Below are positions 39,354 through 49,134 of a DNA stretch of 64,000 nucleotides, piece by piece; the first letter of the stretch is position 1; each line of letters opens with the position of its first letter. Both the position numbers and the translations under genes were made by a program. Under the pieces are notes generated by a model that worked only from the letters and a program-made list of their open reading frames with translations, ran no database searches and was not told the origin of the DNA. This stretch comes from Sphingomonas sp. AR_OL41 (GTDB taxonomy: Bacteria > Pseudomonadota > Alphaproteobacteria > Sphingomonadales > Sphingomonadaceae), in the NCBI RefSeq assembly GCF_029911635.1, contig NZ_JARYTI010000002.1, forward strand, positions 1 to 64,000, given 5' to 3'.

Positions 39354-40517
39354 ATGAAGAAATTGCTCGCCGCCACCGCCCTGTCGCTCGGCCTGGCGGT
39401 CCCCGGCATGGCTGCCGCGCCGACCTTCGATACGCCCGCGCCGGTCGCCTTCATGGTCGACACCTCCTCGGGCGCTGTGCTCTTCGCCAAGGATGCCGAC
39501 CGACGCATGCCGCCCGCGTCGATGGCCAAAATGATGACCGTCTATGTCGCCTTCGACCTGATCAAACAGGGCAAGCTCAAGCTGAGCCAGGAGATCGAGG
39601 TCCAGCCCGAGACGTGGCGCAAATGGCATTCGCAGGGTTCGACGATGTTCCTTGGCGTCGGCGAGAAGCCGACGGTGGCCGATCTGCTCAAGGGCATCGT
39701 CACGCTGTCGGGCAATGACGCGTGCGTCGTGCTCGCCGAGGGGATTTCGGGGACCGAGGAAGCGTTCGTCACGCAGATGAACCAGAAGGCCGCCGATCTG
39801 GGCCTGACCAACAGCCATTTCGGTACGTCGAACGGATGGCCCGACAATGGCGTGACCTACGTCACGGCGCGCGACCTCGCCAAGCTCGCTACCGCGACGA
39901 TCAACGACTTCCCCGATATGTACCGGCAGTTCTATTCGCTGCGTAATTTTACCTGGGGCAAGACGCTGGGCGGCGGCAACCCGATCAGCCAGGACAATCG
40001 CGATCCGTTGCTCGGCAAGGTCGCCGGCGCAGACGGCCTCAAGACCGGCCATACCGAAGAGGCAGGCTATGGTTTCACAGGCTCCGCGAAGCAGGGCGAC
40101 CGGCGGCTGGTGCTGGTGCTTGCCGGGCTCGGCAGCGCCGGACAGCGCATCGACGAGTCGGTCAAGTTCATGAACTGGGGCTTCCGCGCTTGGCAGGCCA
40201 AGCTGGTCGTCGCCAAGGGCAAGTTGGTCGATACCGCCGAGGTGCAGCTCGGCAGCGCGAACCATGTCGGGTTGGTCGCGCCGGATAATCTCAACGTCAC
40301 GCTGCCGGGTGGCGCGACTCCCGATCTGCAGGGCAAGGTCGTCTATGATGGGCCGATCAAGGCGCCGATCAAGGCCGGACAGCACATTGCCGACCTCGTG
40401 ATCACCACCCCCGACATGCAGCCGCAGCGCGTGCCGCTGGTCGCCGCCGAGGACGTGCCGCTGGCCGGCTTCTTCGGTCGCGCCTGGGCTGGTCTGAAGG
40501 GGCTGTTCGGCGGGTGA
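39354..40517 (+). CDS. D-alanyl-D-alanine carboxypeptidase (PBP5/6 type)
   Basis: The 387-residue penicillin-binding protein trims the terminal D-Ala of peptidoglycan stems. A signal peptide (LLAATALSLGLAVPGMAAA) precedes the S11 peptidase domain with Ser56-x-x-Lys59 (PPASMAKMMT), Ser119-Gly-Asn (TLSGND) and Lys230-Thr-Gly (GLKTGHT). A PBP5 C-terminal domain follows (residues ~270-365), and the end (FFGRAWAGLKGLFGG) looks like an amphipathic membrane anchor. tmk overlaps by 4 bases. Confidence 0.93.
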   Translation: MKKLLAATALSLGLAVPGMAAAPTFDTPAPVAFMVDTSSGAVLFAKDADRRMPPASMAKMMTVYVAFDLIKQGKLKLSQEIEVQPETWRKWHSQGSTMFLGVGEKPTVADLLKGIVTLSGNDACVVLAEGISGTEEAFVTQMNQKAADLGLTNSHFGTSNGWPDNGVTYVTARDLAKLATATINDFPDMYRQFYSLRNFTWGKTLGGGNPISQDNRDPLLGKVAGADGLKTGHTEEAGYGFTGSAKQGDRRLVLVLAGLGSAGQRIDESVKFMNWGFRAWQAKLVVAKGKLVDTAEVQLGSANHVGLVAPDNLNVTLPGGATPDLQGKVVYDGPIKAPIKAGQHIADLVITTPDMQPQRVPLVAAEDVPLAGFFGRAWAGLKGLFGG

Positions 40518-41143
40518 CACGCGGGCGCTTCATCTCGCTGGAAGGCGGCGAGGGGGCGGGCAAGTCTACCCAGGCGAAGCGACTGGCCGCCGCGCTGGGC
40601 GCACGTGGCATTGCGACACTGGTGACGCGTGAGCCGGGGGGCAGCGAGGGCGCCGAAGCGATCCGCGGCCTGTTGATGCAGGGCGCGGTGTCGCGTTGGA
40701 GCCCGCACAGCGAGGCCTTGCTGTTCGCCGCCGCGCGCGCCGACCATGTCGAGAAGCACATCAACCCGGCGATCGGTGCCGGGATCTGGGTGATCTGCGA
40801 TCGTTTCGTCGATTCGTCGCGCGCCTATCAGGGCGTGGCGGGCGGGATCGACGATGCCGCCGTGCTGGCGCTGCACGCTTTCGGGTCGCGCGGGCTGCTG
40901 CCCGATCGCACCTTCGTGCTCGAACTGTCGCCCGAGCAGGGGCGCGCGCGTGCCGCGGTACGTGACGGCGCCGGCGCCGACCGCTTCGCCGCGCGCGGCG
41001 AGCGCTTCCATGTCGATGTTGCGGCGGCGTTCCGGCGTTTCGCCACCGCGGAGCCGGAGCGCTTCCGGATGATCGATGCCGGTGGGTCGGCGGATGACGT
41101 TACCGAGAAGCTGCTCGCTGGTCTCGGCGACCTGCTGCCATGA
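40514..41143 (+). CDS. tmk: Thymidylate kinase
   Basis: The 209-residue P-loop kinase makes dTDP from dTMP. Walker A is SLEGGEGAGKST (residues 8-19), then VTREPGGSEGAEAIR and the DRF segment ICDRFVDSSRAYQG. The GTG start overlaps the carboxypeptidase gene by 4 bases and holB overlaps its stop by 4. Confidence 0.95.
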   Translation: MTRGRFISLEGGEGAGKSTQAKRLAAALGARGIATLVTREPGGSEGAEAIRGLLMQGAVSRWSPHSEALLFAAARADHVEKHINPAIGAGIWVICDRFVDSSRAYQGVAGGIDDAAVLALHAFGSRGLLPDRTFVLELSPEQGRARAAVRDGAGADRFAARGERFHVDVAAAFRRFATAEPERFRMIDAGGSADDVTEKLLAGLGDLLP

Positions 41144-42126
41144 CGGTTCTGCCGCTCGGTAACGAGGCCGCGCACGACGCCTTTGCCGCGGCGATGGCCA
41201 GCGGCGTGCTGCACCATGCCTGGCTGTTCGCGGGGCCGATGGGTGTGGGCAAGGCGAGTTTCGCGCGTGCCGCGGCGCTGCGCTTGTTGGTCGAGGGCGC
41301 CTCGCCGGGCGTGCTGCCACCCGGGTTCGACGTGCCCGAGCATGACCGGACGCGCTCGCTGATCAATGCCGGGTCGCATCCCGACTATCGCGAAATGGCG
41401 CGCCTGCCCAAGGATGCCGACAAACCCGGACAGGATCTTGCCCGCAGCATCTCGATCGCACAGGTGCGTGCGCTCCAGCCAATGTTCGCGACGACGCCGT
41501 CAATGTCGTCGCGGCGGGTCGTATTGATCGATGCGATCGACGATCTCGAGCGCGGCGGCGCGAACGCATTGCTCAAGAATCTTGAAGAGCCGCCGCAGGG
41601 GACGATCTTCCTGCTGATCAGCCACGCGCCGGGTAGGTTGCTGCCGACCATCCGCTCGCGCTGCCGCCTGCTGCGCTTCGAGGCGCTCGGCGACGATGCC
41701 ATGACGTCGATCCTGCACGAACGGCTGCCCAAGGCCGATCCCGCAGAGATTGCCGCGCTGGTCGGGGCGGGGGAGGGTTCTCCAGGGCGGGCGCTGGGTT
41801 ATGCCGGTCTCGATCTCGGCGCGCTCGACGATGCGCTGGCGGCGATCGCGCGTGACGGCGATGAGGGCAACAAACGGCGTGGTGCGCTGGCGCGGTCGCT
41901 GGCGCTCAAGGCAGCGCAGCCGCGTTACGAGGCGTTTCTCGATCGCGTGCCGGCGTTCATCGCCGCCGCGGCGCGGACACGGCAGGGGCCGGCGCTGCGC
42001 ACCGCGCTCGACAGCTATGACGCGGCGCGCAGTCTGGCGGCGAGCGCACGCGGCTTGTCGCTCGATCCGCAGGGCACGGTGTTCGAGATGGCCGGGTTGG
42101 TGGCGCGGCTGGCTGGGCGGGGTTGA
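41140..42126 (+). CDS. holB: DNA polymerase III delta' subunit
   Basis: The 328-residue AAA+ clamp-loader subunit has a P-loop-like LFAGPMGVGKASFARAAALRLL, RRVVLIDAIDDLERGGANALLKNLEEPPQGTIF, and the SRC motif TIRSRCRLL. The Walker A end is GKA rather than GKT, as usual for the ATPase-inactive delta' subunit. It helps load the sliding clamp in replication. The tmk-holB-metG-tatD order is common in alphaproteobacteria. Confidence 0.9.
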   Translation: MTVLPLGNEAAHDAFAAAMASGVLHHAWLFAGPMGVGKASFARAAALRLLVEGASPGVLPPGFDVPEHDRTRSLINAGSHPDYREMARLPKDADKPGQDLARSISIAQVRALQPMFATTPSMSSRRVVLIDAIDDLERGGANALLKNLEEPPQGTIFLLISHAPGRLLPTIRSRCRLLRFEALGDDAMTSILHERLPKADPAEIAALVGAGEGSPGRALGYAGLDLGALDDALAAIARDGDEGNKRRGALARSLALKAAQPRYEAFLDRVPAFIAAAARTRQGPALRTALDSYDAARSLAASARGLSLDPQGTVFEMAGLVARLAGRG

Positions 42127-42195
42127 TCGCCCGGCGGTTGGGCTTTGCCGCTGACAACCGTTGCCGTCGACGCGTTTCGATCTTACCAGCCACGC

Positions 42196-43740
42196 ATGGC
42201 CGAACCTTATTATATCACCACCGCAATCAGCTATCCCAATGGCCGGCCGCATATCGGCCATGCCTATGAGGCGGTCGCCGCCGATGCGATCGCGCGCTTC
42301 CACCGCCAGGCCGGGCGCGATGTTCGTTTCCAGACCGGTACCGACGAGCACGGCCTGAAGATGATGCAGACAGCGCGCGACCGTGGCGTAGAGACGCGCG
42401 CACTTGCTGACGAGATGTCCGGTTATTTCAAGGCGATGGATGACCGCCTGAACATTTCCTATGATCGTTTCATTCGTACTGTCGAGCCCGACCATCACGC
42501 CGCCAGCGTGGCGATCTGGGAGGCGATGGCAGCGGCCGGCGACCTGTATCTCGATCGCTATGAGGGCTGGTATTCGGTCCGCGACGAGGCGTTCTACGAC
42601 GAGAAGGAACTGGTCGACGGGGAAGGGGGGGCAAAGCTGTCGCCGCAGGGCACCCCGGTGGAGTGGACCGCCGAGGAGACGTGGTTCTTCCGTTTGTCGA
42701 AATATCAGCAACCGCTGCTCGATCTCTATGCCGCGCAGCCCGACTTCATCCGGCCCGAGGCACGCCGCAACGAGGTGATGCGGTTCGTAGAGGGCGGCCT
42801 GTCGGACCTGTCGGTTTCGCGCACCAGTTTCGACTGGGGGGTGAAGGTGCCGGGAAGCCCGGGGCATGTGATGTATGTCTGGGTCGATGCGCTGACCAAC
42901 TATCTGACCGGTGTCGGTTATCCCGACGATCCGGCGATGATGGCGCGATACTGGCCGGCCGACGTGCATATCATCGGCAAGGATATCGTGCGTTTTCATG
43001 CCGTTTACTGGCCGGCATTCCTGATGTCCGCGAACTTGCCGCTGCCGCGCCAGGTGTTCGGGCACGGCTTCCTGCTCAACCGCGGCGAGAAGATGTCGAA
43101 GTCGCTCGGCAACGTCACCGACCCGATCGCGCTGATCGACCATTTCGGCGTCGATGCGGTGCGCTATTTCCTGCTGCGCGAGGTCAGCTTCGGGCAGGAC
43201 GGCAGCTATTCGGCCGAGGCAATCGTCACGCGCTGCAACGCGGACCTCGCCAACAATCTTGGCAATCTCGCGCAGCGCAGCTTGTCGATCATCGCCAAGA
43301 ATTGCGATGGGCGGGTGCCCGTCGCCGGTGAACGCACTGCGGCCGAGGATGCGCTCATCGCCAGCGTCGATGCGGCCGAGGCGGGCATGCGGTCGGCAAT
43401 GGCGGAACTGGCGATCCACAGCGCGCTCGATGCGGTGTGGTCGGCGGCGCGCGACGCCAACCAGTATTTCGCCGAACAGGCGCCGTGGAGCGTGCGCAAG
43501 ACCGATCCGGCACGGGCGGACACTATCCTGTATTTTGCGGTCGAGGCGATCCGGCGGATCGCGATCATGGCGCGCTGGGCAATTCCGGTCAGTGCAGACC
43601 AGCTTCTGGATCTGCTCGGGCAGGCGGCCGATGCGCGCGACTTCGTCGCACTGGCGACCCCGATCGTCTCGGGCACGGCGTTGCCGGCGCCGAGTGGCGT
43701 CTTTCCCCGGCTCGAGCTCCCGGCCGAGGTGGCGGCCTGA
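42196..43740 (+). CDS. metG: Methionyl-tRNA synthetase
   Basis: The 514-residue class I synthetase charges tRNA-Met. The HIGH-type site is PNGRPHIGHAYE and KMSKS is GEKMSKSLGN. The zinc-ribbon insert is reduced and the C-terminal tRNA-binding domain of the E. coli enzyme is absent, as in many alphaproteobacteria. The ATG at 42196 gives the family start MAEPYYITTAISYPNG; an in-frame TTG at 42145 adds 17 unconserved residues. tatD follows with a TGATG overlap. Confidence 0.95.
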   Translation: MAEPYYITTAISYPNGRPHIGHAYEAVAADAIARFHRQAGRDVRFQTGTDEHGLKMMQTARDRGVETRALADEMSGYFKAMDDRLNISYDRFIRTVEPDHHAASVAIWEAMAAAGDLYLDRYEGWYSVRDEAFYDEKELVDGEGGAKLSPQGTPVEWTAEETWFFRLSKYQQPLLDLYAAQPDFIRPEARRNEVMRFVEGGLSDLSVSRTSFDWGVKVPGSPGHVMYVWVDALTNYLTGVGYPDDPAMMARYWPADVHIIGKDIVRFHAVYWPAFLMSANLPLPRQVFGHGFLLNRGEKMSKSLGNVTDPIALIDHFGVDAVRYFLLREVSFGQDGSYSAEAIVTRCNADLANNLGNLAQRSLSIIAKNCDGRVPVAGERTAAEDALIASVDAAEAGMRSAMAELAIHSALDAVWSAARDANQYFAEQAPWSVRKTDPARADTILYFAVEAIRRIAIMARWAIPVSADQLLDLLGQAADARDFVALATPIVSGTALPAPSGVFPRLELPAEVAA

Positions 43741-44516
43741 TGCTCGCCGACAGCCATTGCCATCTCAATTACAAGGGATTGGTCGAGCGCCGCGACGAGG
43801 TGCTCGCCCATGCGCGCGCGCGCGGCGTTACCGCGATGCTGAATATTGCGACGCGCGAAAGCGAATGGGACGATGTCGTCGCGACGGCCGAACAGGAACC
43901 GGATGTGTGGGCGACGGTCGGCATCCATCCGCACGAAGCCGACAAGCACCCCGATGTCGATACGGCGAAACTGGTCGGCCGTGCGGCGCACCCGCGCGTC
44001 GTCGGGATCGGCGAGAGCGGCCTCGATTATTATTACGATCACAGCGACCGTGACCGCCAGAAAGCGAGCTTTCGCTCGCATATCGCGGCAGCGCGCGAGA
44101 CCGGGCTGCCGATCGTCGTCCACACCCGTGACGCAGAAGACGACACCGCTGCGATCCTGCGCGAGGAAATGGGGAAGGGGCCCTATCCCGGCGTGATCCA
44201 TTGCTTCACCGCGAGCGATGCCTTTGCCGATATCGCGCTCGACCTGGGTTTTTATATCTCGATCTCGGGCATCGTCACCTTCAAGAATGCGCGCGAGCTG
44301 CAGGCAACCGCCGCGCGGCTGCCGATCGAACGGCTGCTGATCGAGACAGATGCACCGTTCCTCGCGCCGGTGCCGCATCGCGGGAAGCCGGGCGAGCCGG
44401 CCTTCGTCGCCGACACCGCGGCGTACCTGGCCAATCTGCGCGGCGAACCGCTCGACGAACTGTGCAGCCGCACGGCCGAGAATTTTCACGCACTGTTCGC
44501 CAAGACGCGGGCGTGA
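43740..44516 (+). CDS. TatD family metal-dependent hydrolase
   Basis: The 258-residue TIM-barrel hydrolase has the metal ligands in DSHCHLNY, the conserved GIHPHEADKH, GESGLDYYYD, PIVVHTRDAEDD, HCFTAS and ETDAPFLAPVPHRGK. TatD proteins are Mg-dependent 3'-5' nucleases. The ATG overlaps the metG stop by one base. The metallo-hydrolase gene overlaps its stop with GTGA. Confidence 0.92.
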   Translation: MLADSHCHLNYKGLVERRDEVLAHARARGVTAMLNIATRESEWDDVVATAEQEPDVWATVGIHPHEADKHPDVDTAKLVGRAAHPRVVGIGESGLDYYYDHSDRDRQKASFRSHIAAARETGLPIVVHTRDAEDDTAAILREEMGKGPYPGVIHCFTASDAFADIALDLGFYISISGIVTFKNARELQATAARLPIERLLIETDAPFLAPVPHRGKPGEPAFVADTAAYLANLRGEPLDELCSRTAENFHALFAKTRA

Positions 44517-45277
44517 AGGTACGCATCCTCGGTTCGGGCACCTCGTCGGGCGTGCCGCGCATCGGCAACGATTGGGGCGAGTGCGACCCGACTGACCCCC
44601 GCAACCGGCGCACCCGCGCCTCGATCATGGTCGAGAGCGCGACGACGCGGATCCTCGTCGATACCAGCCCCGATCTGCGCGCGCAGCTGCTCGACGCCGA
44701 TGTCGCGGCGTTTGATGCGGTGATCTGGACCCACGACCATGCCGACCACTGCCACGGCATCGACGATCTGCGGCAGGTGTTCCACGCGACCGGCAAACCC
44801 CTGCGCGGCCTGGCACGACCGGCAACGCGCGAATCGCTCGAAACGCGCTTCGGTTATGTCTTTCACGGGCGCGACGGTTATCCGCCAACGGTCGCGATGG
44901 CGGAGCTGCCCGATGCGTTGACGATCGGCGACATCACGGTGCGCGTCGCCGACCAGCCGCACGGCAATATCACCTCCGCTGGATTGCGGTTCGAGTCAGA
45001 GCGCGGCACGATCGGCTATGCAACCGACCTGCACGACATGACCGAGGCGATGCGCGCACTCTACGCCGGTCTCGATATCTGGATCGTCGACGCACTGCGT
45101 CGGCGACCGCATCCATCGCATCCCGATCTGCCGACGGCACTGACATGGATCGCCGAACTCGCGCCGCAACGCGCCGCGCTCGTCCATATGGACCAGTCGA
45201 TGGACTACGCTACATTGTGTGCCGAGATGCCCGTCGGCGTTGAACCGGGTTATGACGGCCTCGAGATGATGCCATGA
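44513..45277 (+). CDS. Metallo-beta-lactamase fold hydrolase (PhnP-like)
   Basis: The 254-residue protein has the metal motif WTHDHADHCHGIDD and begins VKVRILGSGTSSGVPRIG, which resembles PhnP-type cyclic phosphodiesterases and other RNase Z-like enzymes. Downstream metal ligands are in DQPHG, YATDLHDM and ALVHMDQ. The substrate is unknown; no phosphonate genes are nearby, so PhnP function is not implied. The GTG start overlaps tatD by 4 bases. Confidence 0.85.
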   Translation: MKVRILGSGTSSGVPRIGNDWGECDPTDPRNRRTRASIMVESATTRILVDTSPDLRAQLLDADVAAFDAVIWTHDHADHCHGIDDLRQVFHATGKPLRGLARPATRESLETRFGYVFHGRDGYPPTVAMAELPDALTIGDITVRVADQPHGNITSAGLRFESERGTIGYATDLHDMTEAMRALYAGLDIWIVDALRRRPHPSHPDLPTALTWIAELAPQRAALVHMDQSMDYATLCAEMPVGVEPGYDGLEMMP

Positions 45278-45870
45278 ACGATCAACTGCCCAGCACCATC
45301 TATTACGGCATCTGGCTAGCGATCCTCGTATCGGCCTTTGCGGTGCGTCGTGTGCCGCTGCGCTCGGGCTTGAAGATGGCACTGGCCTGGGTCGGCATCT
45401 TTGCTGTCGTGCTGATGATCGCCAGCGGCCGTGAGCGCTATGCCGGCTGGTGGTCCAGCGCGCGCCAGATGATCGACGGCCCGGACCAGACCGTCGTCGG
45501 TGGCGCACTGCGCGTGCCGATGGATGCCAGCGGCAGCTTCTTCGTCACCGCGACGATCAACGGCGTCGAGCGGCGCATGCTGGTCGACAGCGGGGCATCG
45601 AGCACGACGATCAGCACCGAAACCGCGCGGGCGGCGAAGATCGACATCGAGCAAAGTCCGTTTCCGATCGTCCTCAACACCGCCGGCGGTCCGATCACCG
45701 CGCGCGTCTCGACGATCCACAAGCTGGTAATCGGCCCGATTCAGGTCACCGATCTGACGGCCTATGTCACGCCGACGATCGGCGACACCGATGTCGTGGG
45801 CATGAATTTCCTGTCCCGGTTGAAGAGCTGGCACGTGGAAGGGCGGACCTTGCTCCTCCAGCCGCAATGA
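45274..45870 (+). CDS. Membrane-anchored retropepsin-like aspartic protease
   Basis: The 198-residue protein has two hydrophobic segments (residues ~8-25 and ~35-52) and then a retropepsin-like fold with the single catalytic motif LVDSGASSTTI (Asp105), a flap-like NTAGGPITAR, and VVGMNFLSRLKSW. As in clan AA proteases it should act as a homodimer, with the domain on one face of the inner membrane. The TIGR02281-type family is common in alphaproteobacteria and its targets are unknown. It overlaps the upstream hydrolase by 4 bases. Confidence 0.83.
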   Translation: MNDQLPSTIYYGIWLAILVSAFAVRRVPLRSGLKMALAWVGIFAVVLMIASGRERYAGWWSSARQMIDGPDQTVVGGALRVPMDASGSFFVTATINGVERRMLVDSGASSTTISTETARAAKIDIEQSPFPIVLNTAGGPITARVSTIHKLVIGPIQVTDLTAYVTPTIGDTDVVGMNFLSRLKSWHVEGRTLLLQPQ

Positions 45871-45937
45871 TGAGTGCATTTTACATAATGTATATTATCG
45901 AACTTGACGATGGGGCAGGCCGGCGGAGTCCCCTGTC

Positions 45938-46687
45938 ATGATCGCGCGGCTCGTTGCGATCATGGCGCGGCTGCGCGATCCGGTCAGCGGCTGCGAATGG
46001 GACGTCGCGCAGGATTTTGCGACGATCGCGCCGTACACGATCGAGGAAGCCTATGAGGTCGCCGACGCGATCCAGCGTGGCGACATGGCCGACCTCAAGG
46101 ATGAACTCGGCGATCTGCTGCTCCAGGTCGTGTTTCATGCGCGCATGGCCGAGGAAGCCGGCTTGTTCGCGCTGCCCGACGTCGTGACGTCGATCAGCGA
46201 CAAGATGGAACGCCGCCACCCGCATATCTTTGGCGACCGGCCCGAAGGCGGTCATTATATGTGGGAGCAGATCAAGGCCGAGGAACGTGCCGCTAAAACC
46301 ACTTCTGGCGCCGGTGCGCTCGACGGCGTGGCGCTGGGCCTGCCCGCCTTGTTGCGTGCCGAGAAACTCCAGAAGCGCGCCGCGCGCACCGGTTTCGACT
46401 GGCCCGACGCTGAGGGCGCACGGGCCAAGGTCGATGAGGAAATCGCCGAGGTCGAGGCTGCCACCAATGCGGCCGAGCGCGAGGAAGAGATTGGCGACCT
46501 GCTGTTCGCGGTGGTCAACTGGGCGCGCAAGCTGGGTATCGATCCCGAAGCGGCGTTGCGCGCCGCCAACGAGAAATTCGAGAAGCGTTTCAAGGCGATG
46601 GAAGCCGTAGCGGGTAATGCCTTCGAGGCGCTCGACCTCGACGCCAAGGAAGCGCTGTGGCAGCAGGTCAAGCGGAACGGATCATGA
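45938..46687 (+). CDS. mazG: Nucleoside triphosphate pyrophosphohydrolase MazG
   Basis: The 249-residue protein has two MazG domains. The first has YTIEEAYEVADAIQRGDMADLKDELGDLLLQVVFH with EExxE/ExxD metal ligands. The second has AKVDEEIAEVEAA...EREEEIGDLLFAVVNWARK. It hydrolyses (d)NTPs to monophosphates and can lower (p)ppGpp. GGAG precedes the ATG at 45938. A short AT-rich gap (45871-45937) separates it from the protease gene. Confidence 0.93.
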   Translation: MIARLVAIMARLRDPVSGCEWDVAQDFATIAPYTIEEAYEVADAIQRGDMADLKDELGDLLLQVVFHARMAEEAGLFALPDVVTSISDKMERRHPHIFGDRPEGGHYMWEQIKAEERAAKTTSGAGALDGVALGLPALLRAEKLQKRAARTGFDWPDAEGARAKVDEEIAEVEAATNAAEREEEIGDLLFAVVNWARKLGIDPEAALRAANEKFEKRFKAMEAVAGNAFEALDLDAKEALWQQVKRNGS

Positions 46688-47817
46688 CCGCCCTGCCCGA
46701 TTTTCAGCTTGAGGCCTTCTTCTCGCGCTGGGAATTTGCGGCGCGTTATCATCTTACGGCTTCCGACGCCGAAACCCTGTCGCTCGCGGAATTGCTCGAT
46801 CTCGCATCTCCCGAAGATCGTGCGGCGTTCGAAGGCTTGCGACTGACCTATACCGAGACCTTCGGCGCGCCCGATCTGCGCGAGGCGATCGCCGCGACCT
46901 ATGATCACCGGGCGGCCGCCGACATCCTGTGCTTTGCGGGCGCCGAGGAAGGCATCTACGCCGCGATGCGGGTCATGCTCAGCGCCGGTGACCATGCGAT
47001 CGTCGTGACGCCCAATTACCAGGCGGCCGAGACGGTGCCGCTGGCGATCTGTGCAGTGACCGGCGTGCCGCTCGACCCGGACCATGGCTGGACCCTCGAC
47101 ATCGATCGTGTTGCGGCGGCAATCCGACCGGAAACCCGTCTGGTTTCGATCAACTTTCCGCACAACCCGACCGGCAAGATCCTCGAACGCGACCGGTTCG
47201 ATGCGCTCATCGAACTGTGTCGCAGGCACGGTCTGTGGTTGTTCAGCGATGAGGTGTATCGGCCGCTGGGCCGCGAGGGTGTCAATCACCTGCCGCAGGT
47301 CGCGGATGTTTATGAGCGCGGGCTCTCGCTCGGTGTCATGTCCAAGGCCTATGGCTTGCCGGGCTTGAGGATCGGATGGATCGCCTGTGCCGACCGCGAC
47401 CTGCTCGGGCGGCTCGAACGCTACAAACATTATCTGTCGATCTGCAATGCCGGCCCGTCCGAGCGGCTTGCGCTCATTGCCCTTAAGGCGCGCGCGCCGA
47501 TCCTCGCCCGCAACTGCGCGCTGGTGACCCGCAATCTTGCGCTGTTCGACACCTTTTTCGCCGAGCGGCCGGACCTCTTCTCGTGGCAAAGGCCCGACGG
47601 GGGATGCGTCGGCTATCCCCGCTATCTCGGGACCGACGGTGTCGGTGCTTTCGCGGAACGGCTGGTCGAGGAAGCGGGCGTATTGGTGCTGCCGTCGGAC
47701 ATTTATCGCTCAGCTTTGGGCCCTACTCCACACGACCGCTTTCGCGTCGGCTTTGGTCGCGCCGGGATCGAGACGGGCCTGACCGCCTTTCGAACGCATC
47801 TGGCAAAATACTATTAA
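46684..47817 (+). CDS. Class I/II PLP-dependent aminotransferase
   Basis: The 377-residue fold-type I enzyme has INFPHNPTGKILE, the pyridoxal Asp/Tyr region LFSDEVYRPLGRE, and the PLP Lys in GVMSKAYGLPGLRIGW. It belongs to the aspartate aminotransferase superfamily, but the amino acid substrate is not evident. The ATG overlaps the mazG stop by 4 bases. The stop lies in an AT-rich stretch and the end converges on hflX. Confidence 0.85.
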   Translation: MTALPDFQLEAFFSRWEFAARYHLTASDAETLSLAELLDLASPEDRAAFEGLRLTYTETFGAPDLREAIAATYDHRAAADILCFAGAEEGIYAAMRVMLSAGDHAIVVTPNYQAAETVPLAICAVTGVPLDPDHGWTLDIDRVAAAIRPETRLVSINFPHNPTGKILERDRFDALIELCRRHGLWLFSDEVYRPLGREGVNHLPQVADVYERGLSLGVMSKAYGLPGLRIGWIACADRDLLGRLERYKHYLSICNAGPSERLALIALKARAPILARNCALVTRNLALFDTFFAERPDLFSWQRPDGGCVGYPRYLGTDGVGAFAERLVEEAGVLVLPSDIYRSALGPTPHDRFRVGFGRAGIETGLTAFRTHLAKYY

Positions 47818-47841
47818 GTATTTGATAATTAGATGTAAAAA

Positions 47842-49134
47842 CTACAAACCGCGTTGCTTGAATCGTTCGTAGTCGCGCTCGGTCATGCGTACCTCGTAGA
47901 TGACCTGATCGTCGCCGGTTTCATGGCCGAGAACCTCGCCATGCTGGTGCAACCAGGCGGCACCCGCGCCGTCCGACGGGTCGATCGCGATATGATAGCG
48001 ACGATGCGCCTCGGTGAGCAGCGCGACGACGGTTTCGATCAATTTGTCGATCCCCTCTCCTGTGATCGCCGAGAGCGTCACGACATCGTTGCGCCCGGCG
48101 GCATGCGCCAGCGCATCCTCGCGCGCCTCGCCGTGCAGCAAGTCGAGCTTGTTCCACGCCTCGATCCGCGGCGTCGTGTCGGCCACGCCGATCTCGCGCA
48201 GCACCTTCTCGACATCGTCGCGCTGCGCCTTGCTGTCAGGATGCGCAATGTCGCGGACATGGATCAGCAGGTCGGCCGACACCACTTCCTCCAGCGTCGC
48301 CTTGAACGCGGCGACGAGTTGGGTCGGCAGTTCGGAGACGAAACCCACCGTATCCGACAGGATCGCCTTGTCGATTCCGGGCAGTGAAATCTGCCGTAAC
48401 GTCGGATCCAGCGTTGCGAACAGCAGATTTTCCGCCATGACGTCAGCGCCGGTCAGGCGATTGAACAGCGTGGATTTCCCGGCGTTGGTATAACCGACCA
48501 GCGCGATCACCGGCCATGGCGCGCGCTGGCGCCGCTCGCGGTGCAGACCGCGCGTGCGGCTGACCTGGTCGAGTTCCTTGCGCAGCCGCGCCATGCGGTC
48601 GCGGATAAGGCGGCGATCGGCCTCGATCTGCGTTTCGCCCGGGCCACCGAGGAAACCGAAGCCACCGCGCTGGCGTTCCAGATGGGTCCAGCTGCGCACC
48701 AGACGGCCGGCCTGATAATCGAGATGCGCCAGCTCGACTTGCAGGCGGCCCTCGGCGGTCGCGGCGCGTTCGCCGAAGATTTCGAGGATCAGCCCGGTAC
48801 GGTCGATCACCTTGGCACCAAGTGCGGTTTCGAGGTTGCGTTGCTGCACCGGGGTCAGCGACGCGTCGAACACCACCAGATCCGCTTCTTCCATCCGGAC
48901 GGTCGCGGCCAGCGCCTCAGCCTGACCGCTGCCGATCAGCGTTGCCGGCTTGGGCGCACGGACGCGGATCGATACCTTGTCGGCAACCGTGATGCCGATC
49001 GCCTCGGCCAGCCCGGCGGTTTCGGCAAGCCGGGCATCGGCGTCGCGCGCCGCATCGCCCTGGTCGGGCAGGACGATGACGGCGCGCGCACCGCGCGCGA
49101 ACTCACCACGATCGCGTTCAAATCCTGTGGTCAA
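47842..49134 (-). CDS. hflX: Ribosome-associated GTPase HflX
   Basis: The 430-residue protein has the HflX N-terminal domain, the glycine-rich linker [15 protein letters not shown], and a G domain with Walker [13 protein letters not shown], switch [21 protein letters not shown] and NKLD. HflX splits stalled or heat-damaged ribosomes. The TTG start at 49134 overlaps the hfq stop by 4 bases (TTGA), the classic alphaproteobacterial hfq-hflX pair. Confidence 0.94.
   Translation of the reverse strand: MTTGFERDRGEFARGARAVIVLPDQGDAARDADARLAETAGLAEAIGITVADKVSIRVRAPKPATLIGSGQAEALAATVRMEEADLVVFDASLTPVQQRNLETALGAKVIDRTGLILEIFGERAATAEGRLQVELAHLDYQAGRLVRSWTHLERQRGGFGFLGGPGETQIEADRRLIRDRMARLRKELDQVSRTRGLHRERRQRAPWPVIALVGYTNAGKSTLFNRLTGADVMAENLLFATLDPTLRQISLPGIDKAILSDTVGFVSELPTQLVAAFKATLEEVVSADLLIHVRDIAHPDSKAQRDDVEKVLREIGVADTTPRIEAWNKLDLLHGEAREDALAHAAGRNDVVTLSAITGEGIDKLIETVVALLTEAHRRYHIAIDPSDGAGAAWLHQHGEVLGHETGDDQVIYEVRMTERDYERFKQRGL

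Noticed and set aside
41500..43419. A 639-residue frame antisense to holB and metG
   Set aside because: holB and metG carry P-loop and KMSKS motifs; the antisense frame does not resemble a protein.
45871..45937. AT-rich gap before mazG as a sign of horizontal DNA
   Set aside because: It is only 67 bases and both flanking genes are core and of normal composition; it more likely holds a promoter.
46255..47589. A 444-residue frame antisense to mazG and the aminotransferase
   Set aside because: Both sense genes have clear motifs and overlap-coupled starts.
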